Of a DNA stretch of 7,925 nucleotides, positions 1 to 6,951 are shown piece by piece. Numbering within the stretch: the stretch's first letter is position 1; each line of letters opens with the position of its first letter. Source of the stretch: JBDHUX01 sp039809405. GTDB taxonomy: Bacteria > Patescibacteriota > Gracilibacteria > Absconditabacterales > Absconditicoccaceae. Where the stretch lies: NCBI GenBank assembly GCA_039809405.1, contig JBDHUX010000046.1:1-7925 (forward strand). Direction: 5' to 3'. The notes under the pieces were generated by a model. The model was not told the DNA's origin and searched no databases. It saw only the letters and a list, made by a program, of their open reading frames with translations. Position numbers and translations under genes: made by a program.

Positions 1-152
1 TAGTAGATGATAGATATCTACTCATAAGTAGTATCAATATCTCTTCAAATAGTATGGATAACAATAGAGAGTTGTGAATTATAACCACAGATCGTGAAGC
101 CATAGAAAAGTTTAAGAAAGTGTTTTATATCGATTGGAATAAGTGAAAATAG
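1..152 (+). CDS. Phospholipase D-like domain protein, C-terminal end (partial)
   Basis: The reading frame that starts at base 3 is open to the TAG at 150-152 and gives 49 residues. They read VDDRYLLISSINISSNSMDNN and then RELGIITTD, ending DWNKGK. This is the typical end of a phospholipase D-like (HKD) domain: the acidic turn after the second HKD motif, the S-x-N segment, the NRE-x-G-I-I strand, and a final F-x-x-DW helix. The HKD motifs themselves lie upstream of the window, so whether the enzyme is active, and whether it is a lipase, a nuclease or a cardiolipin synthase-like protein, cannot be seen. Two of two glycines are UGA, so under the standard code the frame would look broken. The stop lies 5 bases from the stop of the convergent gene. 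Confidence 0.8.
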
Positions 153-157
153 TCTGA

Positions 158-1108
158 TTACTTATGTAGCATAGGGTCATCAACTATCTTTAGATTTATT
201 TTTCCATCATACTGCATGAATATACTATCTCATATCTTATATATCAATAACTTATCATCATGATCCATAGAGTATGTGCTTATATCATTATAAGGAGGTA
301 ATTTATATAATTCTGTCATATTAACTAAATTTCAGTATTTTAGGTAGATGTTCTCTCCATCAGAGTAAAAATTACCAGTCTTATGTTCAAATTTATCAGG
401 TCGTTTTACGACTTCCGTTTCCTTATGTCAGTCTAATATAATAGTTTTTCAAGTATTATATACAACTTTAAGTAGGTCTCATTTATTATTTACTGCAGAT
501 ACGGTCTTTATATCATCCGTAAAGATCTCTCACTCGCATCTATCAAGAACTCTGTTGTTGTAATAAAACAACCTATTACTATATTCTCGATATTTATATG
601 TGTTATCTATCATCTGAGGAAAACTACCATCTACTCTGTTGCAAACTCTATAATAATGTCGATAGATATTATGACTATCTATAGATATATTTTTGTCTAT
701 AGACATAAATCATCTGACATCACTGGTTATAAAATTTGCAGATGGTTCTACGGTCGTATTATCATCTCTTATATTTTTACCGTATGAATACCACACTCAG
801 CCATTGTGAACTCTATATATATCCTCTTTCTTTTCATTTCTTTCACTAAACACACTAGCAATATCTTCTTTCCTTCTGATTTTTAGCAGTAGATCGTTAT
901 ACTGTATAGCAGAGATCTGTTCTTGTGTCTTATTATCCCTAAAATGAGGACGTATCATAAGTAGTTTAGCTATATTATCTATACAATAGTTTTTATGATC
1001 ACTTCTAAACCATATACAACTACTTTTTACATCAGCAGTATATTGATCTCAATCAATACTTACTTTATCTCCAGTATTGATTCCCAACTCTTTTACAAAA
1101 GATAACAT
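158..1108 (-). CDS. Hypothetical protein with aromatic Y/W-rich repeats
   Basis: With UGA read as Gly this is one uninterrupted frame of 316 residues from ATG to TAA. I do not recognise the family. There is no signal peptide or membrane segment. The chain is rich in Tyr, Asp and Asn and contains loosely repeated strands of the form aromatic-Tyr-x-x-Gly/Asn-x-x-Ile/Val: VWYSYGKNI, LFYYNNRVL, NFYSDGENIYLKYGN and LLIYKIGDSIFMQYDGKI. That spacing resembles short beta-hairpin repeats such as those of DKNYY-type or propeller proteins, but this is inference. Nine of 17 glycines are UGA, and three CGA codons (after IY, KY and VK) would be Trp. A good promoter lies directly upstream, so the gene is probably expressed alone. 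It is divergent from rsmI and convergent with the phospholipase D-like gene. Standard-code callers would cut it into small pieces. Confidence 0.85.
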
Positions 1109-1139
1109 AATTATATTTTACTACATAAATATTACGATA

Positions 1140-1167
1140 ATCATATTTTTTTACTCTATATTGTCAA
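1140..1167 (-). promoter_or_regulatory. Sigma70-type promoter for the aromatic-repeat gene
   Basis: On the minus strand there is a perfect -35 box TTGACA (1162-1167), a 16-base spacer, and a -10 box TATGAT (1140-1145). The expected start of transcription is near 1133, leaving a leader of about 25 bases before the ATG at 1108. The same 16-base spacing recurs at two other promoters in this window. Confidence 0.65.
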
Positions 1168-1193
1168 TATAATATTTGTGTTTCAAAATAATA

Positions 1194-1221
1194 TTGCTTT
1201 ATATAAGTAAATCTGTATATC
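1194..1221 (+). promoter_or_regulatory. Possible promoter for rsmI
   Basis: A weak match: TTGCTT (1194-1199), 16 bases, TATATC (1216-1221), with the rsmI start at 1247. The region is very AT-rich, so chance matches are likely. It is offered because rsmI is the first gene after a divergent intergenic gap and needs a promoter here. Confidence 0.3.
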
Positions 1222-1246
1222 TTCATATCGTTATAAATAAATCATC

Positions 1247-1921
1247 ATGCTTTATATCGTGCCTACACCTATCTGAAACAAAGACGATATCACATTGAGA
1301 GCTTTAAAACTACTCTCGTCGTGCGAGGTTTTCTTGTGTGAAAATATCTCTACTTTGAAAAAACTGATGAATATACACGATATATCTATCTCGGATAAGA
1401 GGTTTATCGTGTTCAATAGTTTTGTAGATGGACATAAGTTTGATCGGCTCATCGATATGATCAGGAAGCAAGATGTAGTGATGTGCTCGGAAGCAGGCAC
1501 ACCTTGACTCAGCGATCCAGCCAAAGAGCTTGTAAGAAGATATCGAGAAGATGAGATCAAATTTGAGGTGTTACCATGAGCCACAGCACTTATCCCAGCA
1601 GTTGTAAGTGCTTATCACGATACATCCAAGTTTGTGTTTTATGGATTTTTACCCACCAAGAAAGGGAGACAGACGACTTTGAAGCACATCATTGATAACT
1701 GCAACGACATGCCTTATTTCTTTTATGAGTCTGTGCATAGGATAGAAAAATTGATATCAGAATTGGAAGCTTTATGATACGATGGGCAAGTTTATATCGC
1801 TCGTGAGATAAGTAAATTGTATGAGCAGAAGATAGTCTGATCTATTAGTGAAATAAAAGAAAAAATTAATTCCAAAGAGTTGGTCATCAAGGGCGAGTTT
1901 GTGGTATGATTGTGGAGATAA
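1247..1921 (+). CDS. rsmI: 16S rRNA (cytidine-2'-O)-methyltransferase RsmI
   Basis: RsmI uses S-adenosylmethionine to methylate the 2'-O of C1402 in 16S rRNA, in the decoding centre. The 224-residue product has the tetrapyrrole-methylase fold signatures in order: PTPIGN (6-11) followed by DITLRAL, SEAGTPGLSDP (81-91, family consensus SDAGTPGISDP), LPGATA (109-114), GFLPTKKGR (133-141), ESVHR (161-165) and REISKLYE (186-193). Six of 12 glycines are UGA, including those of PIGN, PGLS and LPGA. It is shorter than the roughly 285 residues of E. coli RsmI because the C-terminal domain is missing. The usual acidic CEDTR motif is replaced by CENIST (31-36), as in shorter relatives. The ATG at 1247 puts the family's N-terminal LYIVPTPIG in place. 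The gene ends 10 bases from the convergent Nudix gene. Confidence 0.93.
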
Positions 1922-1931
1922 AAGTATTTGT

Positions 1932-2408
1932 TTACTGTATTACTTGATAGTTGATAATTTCACCACTATCATTAAAGTAAAATTTGTACTCTACAAACTC
2001 TCATTTTAGCATCCTTGGCATCCAATATTTATCATCTGACCGCATATTTTCATAAGGAATATCTTTAATATTCCATCGTTGTGGTTGCATTTCTTCTGTT
2101 TCTATAAAATTTCAAGTATAGTTATCTATAGCATATACATGACACTCCTGATCTCGATCTTTTTGTGTCTCAAAAGAGAAATGGATAATTCACATATGTT
2201 TCAAGTCATTTTCTTGAGCAAAGATTCATGTTTCTTCTGCGAGTTCTCTTATCGCTGATCCTACGATACTCTCTCCATTATCAACTTTCCCACCAGCACC
2301 ATTTCGCTTTCCTAAGGAGACAGTAAATCCAGAGTTAGTTTTTTTCTTCGTGCATAACAATATCTGTCATAGATCATTAAAGACATAAACAAGATTTGTA
2401 AGTTTCAT
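1932..2408 (-). CDS. MTH1/NUDT1-like Nudix hydrolase (probable 8-oxo-dGTP diphosphatase)
   Basis: Nudix enzymes cleave nucleoside diphosphate-X compounds; this one most resembles MTH1, which removes oxidised purine nucleotides such as 8-oxo-dGTP from the pool. The product has 158 residues, close to human MTH1. The complete Nudix box runs from G40 to I62 (G-x5-E-x7-REL-x-EE-x-GI), and its last Gly (61) is UGA. With CGA/CGG as Trp, residues 33-42 read GKWNGAGGKV against GRWNGFGGKV in MTH1. Residues 105-112 read EEMQPQWW, and 122-129 read MWSDDKYW against MWPDDSYW. The latter restores the equivalent of MTH1 W117 beside the two Asp that recognise the base. The tail EYKFYFNDSGEIINYQV also follows MTH1. 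It is the last gene of the operon after miaA (43-base gap). Five of 13 glycines are UGA. Substrate is inferred from similarity only. Confidence 0.92.
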
Positions 2409-2451
2409 ATTGATTGATCCAAAGTTATAAAACTAGTTATATATTGTTTGA

Positions 2452-3411
2452 CTAAAAGTTAAATTTATTTATATCATAAAACTTATAAACTACATCTTTG
2501 ATAGGATTGTTTTCCATGTCGTTTTTGTATCTACGAAACCGGGTTCTTTGTTTTTTGGCTAGTTGGTGGTTTACTATCTGTAATTTGCTTACCATATCAT
2601 CATAGCCATAATCTCACATCAAGTATCATATCACTTGCTTATAATCTATAGTCTGCAAACTGTTTGTATTTGGATCGTATCACATATCTAGCAATCATCT
2701 GACTTCATCCACAAGTCAATTGCCCAGCATCTGCTCTATCCTTTCATCTATCAGTTTATTTCATATATTTATATCTTGATCAAGCCCGAACATTAGGATC
2801 GGGTATCTCACAGGCTGTCTTTGCATAAGCTCAGATTTTGTTTTTCATATTTTGTGATGTATCTCGAGTGCTCTGATTATATACCTTGTACTATTTGGAT
2901 GGTTTTTGCTAGCCTCTATTGGATCTATCTCTTGCAATTTTGTCCACAATGTGCCAGGATTTTTTATTTCCGATACCTCCAATGATTTACGATAATCTGG
3001 ATCTGGTGGGATAGTCGGCAGAGTAAAATTGTAGTAAATTGTATCTATATAAAGTCCTGTTCATCACACGATAAAAGGTATCTTACCACTAGACTTAATC
3101 TTATCAATTATCTTATAGCTATCAGACTGTCGCTCTCATGCTGTGTATATCTCATCAGGATTTATTATATCTATCTGATGGTGTAGAATTTTTTCTCTAA
3201 TATCTGTCCCGATCTTATCTGTACCTATATCCATGTATCTATAAACTTGTCTACTATCAGCAGATATCACTTCTATATCAAAAAACTCACTAAGTCATAT
3301 ACTCAAGCGAGTTTTGCCAGTAGCTGTTTGACCGAATACGATCACTATACCGTCTGGGTGTCTAGATACAAAATCTTTTATATCTTGCCTGGCAGTATCC
3401 AACAAGTCCAT
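2452..3411 (-). CDS. miaA: tRNA dimethylallyltransferase MiaA
   Basis: MiaA transfers a dimethylallyl group from dimethylallyl diphosphate to N6 of A37 in tRNAs that read codons starting with U. The 319-residue product is of normal length. Visible motifs are the P-loop GQTATGKT (27-34), SADSRQVY (50-57) with MDIGTDK after it, HHQIDI (77-82), IVGGTGLYI with two successive UGA glycines, RYIIRALEI, and the C-terminal KKQRTWFRRY. In that last motif the conserved Trp (residue 291) is encoded by CGG at 2539-2541. A CGA at 3130-3132 likewise falls on an aromatic position in YTAGEWQ (89-95). About 20 residues precede the usual start; the ATG at 3411 is preferred because it overlaps the upstream stop as TAATG. 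Eleven of 22 glycines are UGA. It is the middle gene of a three-gene operon. Confidence 0.96.
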
Positions 3412-4010
3412 TATGATTGTAATCTAAGTATATATGTTATGTATCTATTTATCTCTATATGAAGATATGATATGATCTGACCATATTTATATCAACTATA
3501 CTTATCTATAAGATCAAGTTTATCGTTTATCATATCAAGTTTAGTGACTTTTTGTGGATTGGATAGATCATTCCGTCAGTATTTTTTTAGATTTGATACT
3601 ATTTTATCATAAAGTTTTTTATATGCTTTGTAAGTGTTTGCTGGAAGACAATTTTGCGATCGCATGTGATATTGTAATTGATGTGATATATATACTTTGT
3701 AAAATTGTTTATCAAGATCTGATATGGGTAGATCGTAAACCTGTGTAGAGATATCATTTGCAATAGAGTCAATATTGGAGTAGTTCATATCGGATTGATT
3801 CCAAGATTTGATTGCAGTAGACTCTACAGATTTGAGTAAGTCGTTGTAGGTAGATGGCTGGAAGTCAGTGGTAATATCTCTAATCTGACTATAAGTATCG
3901 TGTAATTTAGATTGCAGATCTTGACAATCAGACTCATCAAACATAGCTTGAGTTTCAAATCCTATCAACAACAAGCTAACAACTATAAGCACTCAAATAA
4001 TCTTTTTCAT
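3411..4010 (-). CDS. Exported protein of unknown function
   Basis: The 199-residue product begins with a clear signal peptide: MKK, a hydrophobic core from about residue 4 to 18 containing one UGA glycine, and a probable cleavage site after TQA (A22). I do not recognise the mature part. It is polar, appears largely helical, and holds just two cysteines (C29 and C121), which could form one disulfide outside the cell. There is no lipobox and no second membrane segment, so it may be released or periplasm-like. UGA serves as Gly in IIGV, KYGWN and YSGYK; under the standard code the gene would lose both ends. The TAA stop overlaps the miaA start by one base (TAATG), implying translational coupling. 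A promoter lies about 37 bases upstream and the alpha-CTD gene's terminator just before that. Confidence 0.88.
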
Positions 4011-4046
4011 AATACTGATTTATATTATAAAAATATAAGATAATCT

Positions 4047-4075
4047 GATATAATATTTCTTCTCCAAAAATGCAA
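4047..4075 (-). promoter_or_regulatory. Probable promoter of the exported protein-miaA-Nudix operon
   Basis: The minus strand has TTGCAT (4070-4075), a 17-base spacer and TATATC (4047-4052). It lies immediately after the terminator of the preceding gene and gives a leader of roughly 30 bases to the ATG at 4010. The boxes are imperfect and the region is AT-rich, so the exact position is uncertain. Confidence 0.45.
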
Positions 4076-4077
4076 GT

Positions 4078-4130
4078 AAAAAACCTACCATCAAATATTG
4101 AACACAATAATAATGGTAGGGTTATAAGAT
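4078..4130 (-). terminator. Rho-independent terminator of the alpha-CTD gene
   Basis: Just beyond the stop at 4136 the minus strand carries CCTACCAT (4123-4130), a 31-base loop that can partly pair internally (ATTG with CAAT), then ATGGTAGG (4084-4091), followed directly by six T (4078-4083). The eight-pair stem plus T-tract is a standard intrinsic terminator and separates this gene from the next operon. Confidence 0.75.
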
Positions 4131-4135
4131 AAGAA

Positions 4136-4534
4136 CTACTCATCTTTGAGCTTTAATCCTTTGGAAGTCAAAAGTTTCTTAATTTCTTTTAGAGAATGTT
4201 TACCAAAATTTCTTATTTTTAGCAAGTCTGTCTCTGTCCAAGTAATTAAGTCACCAAAAGTTTTAACCCTAGCTGCATAGAGACGGTTATAAGACCTAAC
4301 TGATACATGTTCGTCAAGCTCTTCTTCTAGGATACCTTCAAGATTATAAAGCTTAACCTCTATACTTTTCAGTACATCAGACATCTTTTCTTCTCCTGAA
4401 GAGAAAAACAAAATTAGTCCTCTGTCATTTCCATAGTCTATGGATAATTCTACTTGATCAGGAATCTTGAAAAACTTCCTTACAACAATCCCCACTTCAT
4501 CCAAGGATAAAGTACAATTAAACTCTGATTTCAT
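4136..4534 (-). CDS. Stand-alone RNA polymerase alpha C-terminal domain-like protein
   Basis: Residues about 75 to 130 of this 132-residue protein closely follow the alpha-subunit C-terminal domain, the helix-hairpin module that binds UP-element DNA and activators. HVSVRSYNRL matches ELTVRSANCL of E. coli alpha, keeping the equivalents of R265 (R80) and N268 (N83). Then come GDLITWTETDLLKIRNFGKHSLKEIKKLL and KGLKL. The assembly and catalytic-interface domains of alpha are absent. The first 70 residues do not look like alpha-NTD and I do not recognise them. It may be a regulator that binds promoter DNA or polymerase, or simply reuse of the domain. None of the eight glycines is UGA and no CGA or CGG occurs, unlike all neighbours. 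It has its own promoter and terminator, so it is transcribed alone. Confidence 0.88.
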   Translation of the reverse strand: MKSEFNCTLSLDEVGIVVRKFFKIPDQVELSIDYGNDRGLILFFSSGEEKMSDVLKSIEVKLYNLEGILEEELDEHVSVRSYNRLYAARVKTFGDLITWTETDLLKIRNFGKHSLKEIKKLLTSKGLKLKDE

Positions 4535-4572
4535 AAATAAATATTTTTTATATTTTGCAAAATTGCACTATA

Positions 4573-4600
4573 CTTATAATTTTATTACATAGCTTGTCAA
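4573..4600 (-). promoter_or_regulatory. Promoter of the alpha-CTD-like gene
   Basis: The minus strand has a perfect TTGACA (4595-4600), a 16-base spacer and TATAAG (4573-4578). A second possible -10, TATAGT, follows closely. Transcription would start near 4566, about 32 bases before the ATG at 4534. It lies right after the end of def, making the alpha-CTD gene a separate unit. Confidence 0.65.
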
Positions 4601-4618
4601 TAGAAAATAATTTATGCT

Positions 4619-5116
4619 TTATAATTTCTTGCTATCTTCATATATCTCATCAGCTATATCTATAAACAAAACTCCATCAAGATGGTCTATCTCATGCTGA
4701 ACCACTCTCGCATCAAATCATTTATAAACTTGTGTGTGGGTCTGGTTTTGTATATCAGTAAATTTTACCTTAACTTCGTCATACCTTTTTACTCTTCCGG
4801 TAAGATCTGGCAAACTAAGACATCACTCTATGTCATAAGATTTAGTCTTGCTATGATCCAATATGACTGGATTGATCATAATCTGATCTGATTTAAATTC
4901 TAACTCTCACAAGTAATTTTTGAACCATTGAGAGACATAGATCAATCTCTTGTTTAGACCTATCTGTGGAGCCGATAGTCATACGCCATCTCGTTTTCTG
5001 GTTAATTTTTTCATATTTTTGGCCATCTCCAATATCTCTTTGTCTATAGCAACAATATCTTCAGAGACTGCCCTAAGTATGACATTATTTTCTCAGCATT
5101 GTAATTTGTAGTGCAT
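4619..5116 (-). CDS. def: Peptide deformylase
   Basis: Peptide deformylase removes the formyl group from the N-terminal methionine of new proteins in the cytoplasm. All three signature motifs are present in the 165-residue product: GVGLSAPQ (44-51), EGCLS (97-101) and QHEIDHLDG (140-148). The metal ligands are C99, H141 and H145, with E142 as catalytic residue. Two motif glycines, G46 and G98, are encoded by UGA; in all 5 of 9 glycines are UGA. Ser replaces the more usual Ala in GLAAPQ, a mild variation. An aromatic-rich insertion (QWFKNYLGELEFKSD) lies between motifs 1 and 2. The ATG at 5116 is 29 bases after the helicase stop, so the two are probably co-transcribed. Ends 19 bases before the -35 box of the next gene. 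Confidence 0.95.
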
Positions 5117-5145
5117 ATTATTATTGTCTGTGATAATATAGTAAA

Positions 5146-6777
5146 TTATAAGCTATATTTTAACGATATGTTTATCAACTCTCATAGATTTGCTATCTTG
5201 TCATCCGCATTTACTCACTCTGTGTCTGCAAGGTATTGTTTGTAAGCAAATGCGTTTATAACTGCTTCTATCACCTGCTTTGGTGATTGTAATGGTAGTG
5301 AATTTCTTATTATATTTATATTTTGAAGAAATTTGCGTATACTTTCTACGGCTTTGGGCATGATTCATAATGATTTGAGGATAATAGGATTTGTCATAAC
5401 CTCATCAATCTCTAGATTGTGCTCACTTGTATATTCTTCTATCTTGGCGATTGTATCATCACTTATGCCTCTTCTTGGCGTATTTATAATCCTTTTCATA
5501 CTCACAGTATCTTTTGGGTTGTTTATATATCTCAAATATGCAAGTATATCTTTTACCTCTTTACGATCAAGAAATTTGTGTCATCAGTATATCTTATATG
5601 GTATCTGTTCCATGATGAGTCTCTGCTCAAATTGGTTGGAGAGGGCATTTTTGCGATATAATATAGCAAAATCAGACCATGAAATATCTTTGTCTTTCTT
5701 TATCTTGGATATAAGTTCTACTACATGTCTTGCTTCATCAACTTCATCAGTATGATTTAAAATAGCAATCTTATCGTTTCAATCACGATGCGGCACTACT
5801 TCTTTTTGATATTGTTTTTGGTTGTTCTTAATGATATGGTTGGAGGCGTGTATGATATGTGGCCTAGAGCGATAATTTATCTGAAGTTTAAACATCTTTA
5901 TATCTGGTCGATAATCTTTCAAGTTTAGGAAGTTATCCATCAGTGCTCATCTCCAGCGGTATATGGACTGGAAGTCGTCTCAAATAAATGTGATATTGCC
6001 ACCATCTCTCTTTGTCAAGAAACTCATGAGTTCAAATTGTATCCAGTTGGTATCTTGCGCCTCGTCCACCATCACAAATGAAAATTTGTTAGCCCGTTTC
6101 CTAAGCGTCTCTTTATCGGTACGAAATATAATATAAGGTATAAGTAATAGATCATCAAAATCTAGCATATTACTAGACTTTAAACTTTTCTGATAGTGTT
6201 TGTAAACCGCAACCATATAAGACTCGTTAAAATTAGATTGATCAGAGTACGATTTGTATGTCTCTGGTAAGATACCATTAGATTTTTGCTTAGAGATAAA
6301 TGACTTTACTTTGTCTACTTCTAGCTGATCTTCTAACTTTAACTCTTTGAGTATTTTTTTTACGATTGACTTACTCTCTTGATCGTCATAAACACCAAAA
6401 TTTTTGTTGTATCATAAGTTTGCTTTTTCTATCTCTATTTTTAAAAATTTAAGAAAAAGTGAGTGAAATGTTCATATCCAAGGGAACAATATATGATCAA
6501 ACTGATAAGGTCAAGATAGTCAGACCTTTTTTATATCATCTGCTATACCATCAAGTCTAGTTTTCATCTCATTAGCTGCTTTATTTGTGAAAGTCACAGC
6601 ACATATTTGATCTGTACGGAAACCAAGTCATCGAATAAGGTATGCTATCTTATATGTCAAAGTCCTGGTTTTGCCACTTCCAGCTCAAGCTAAGATCAAA
6701 GAACTAGTATCTGTCCATATCGCAGCTTTATACTGCTCTTCGTTAAGTTGCCCTTGTAGTCGTTCTTTTATACCCAT
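5146..6777 (-). CDS. uvrD: UvrD/PcrA/Rep-type superfamily 1 helicase, C-terminally truncated
   Basis: UvrD/PcrA/Rep enzymes are ATP-driven 3'-5' DNA helicases in repair and replication. The 543 residues contain the Q motif (LNEEQ, 11-15), motif I AGAGSGKT (30-37, first Gly UGA), motif Ia TFTNKAANEM, a GTFHSLFLKFL segment, LDFDDLL, motif II VDEAQDTN (237-244), motif III GDDFQSIYRWRGA (266-278) and motif IV NYRSRP (301-306). ILYRKNALS, FLDRKEVKDILAYLR and a 2B-like region with TPRRGI follow. It then ends after KIANLGELI, where full-length members go on to motif V (T-x-H-x-AKGLE) and motif VI (arginine finger, x-x-VA-x-TRA). Those motifs are missing, and only 29 bases separate the stop from def, so they are not in another frame here. 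Without them ATP-coupled unwinding is doubtful. Fourteen of 25 glycines are UGA. Confidence 0.92.
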
Positions 6778-6813
6778 AATTAAATTTTAGTTAGACAAAT
6801 GTAAGTAATATAT

Positions 6814-6841
6814 TTTATAGTAAAATCATAATATATATCAA
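6814..6841 (-). promoter_or_regulatory. Promoter of the helicase-def unit
   Basis: The minus strand has TTGATA (6836-6841), 16 bases, then TATAAA (6814-6819). Transcription would start near 6807, giving a leader of about 30 bases to the ATG at 6777. Between this promoter and the insertion sequence (6842-6901) I see only AT-rich sequence and one imperfect palindrome. Confidence 0.5.
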
Positions 6842-6901
6842 ATCAAACTAAAGTAAATATTTATAAAACTTTCAAAAATAAACCGCGATTTATAATCACT
6901 T

Positions 6902-6926
6902 CACCCCGCAGCAGAGCTGCGAGGTA
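6902..6926. repeat. Hairpin at the 3' side of the transposase gene (right end)
   Basis: Imperfect palindrome with arms CACCCCGCAGC and GCTGCGAGGTA and loop AGA. Six inner pairs (CGCAGC/GCTGCG) are perfect and nine of eleven pair overall. Its second arm plus the following ATT is identical to the matching part of the other hairpin (7495-7507). Confidence 0.75.
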
Positions 6927-6951
6927 TTCAAATTATTGTGTTACTACCCTT

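Noticed and set aside
1252..1584. Minus-strand open frame opposite rsmI
   Set aside because: It is antisense to a clear RsmI gene, shows no family features, and is open only because of the codon composition of the real gene.
5100..5160. A frameshift hiding the rest of the helicase
   Set aside because: There are only 29 bases between the helicase stop and def, so no other frame in this window can hold motifs V and VI.
5333..5755. Plus-strand open frames opposite the helicase (also 4682-4891 opposite def, 6991-7230 opposite tnpA, 3247-3748 opposite miaA and the exported gene)
   Set aside because: All lie antisense to recognised or well-supported genes. Their products are hydrophobic or low-complexity strings typical of reverse-complement frames.
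158..6777. Widespread pseudogenes with in-frame TGA stops, or selenocysteine insertion
   Set aside because: The TGA codons fall repeatedly on conserved glycines in many unrelated genes, with no other damage and no SECIS-like pattern, so reassignment to Gly explains them.
6878..6893. Near-perfect palindrome ATAAACCGCGATTTAT upstream of the helicase promoter
   Set aside because: It is short, has a mismatched pair, occurs once, and lies too far from the promoter to be called an operator with confidence.
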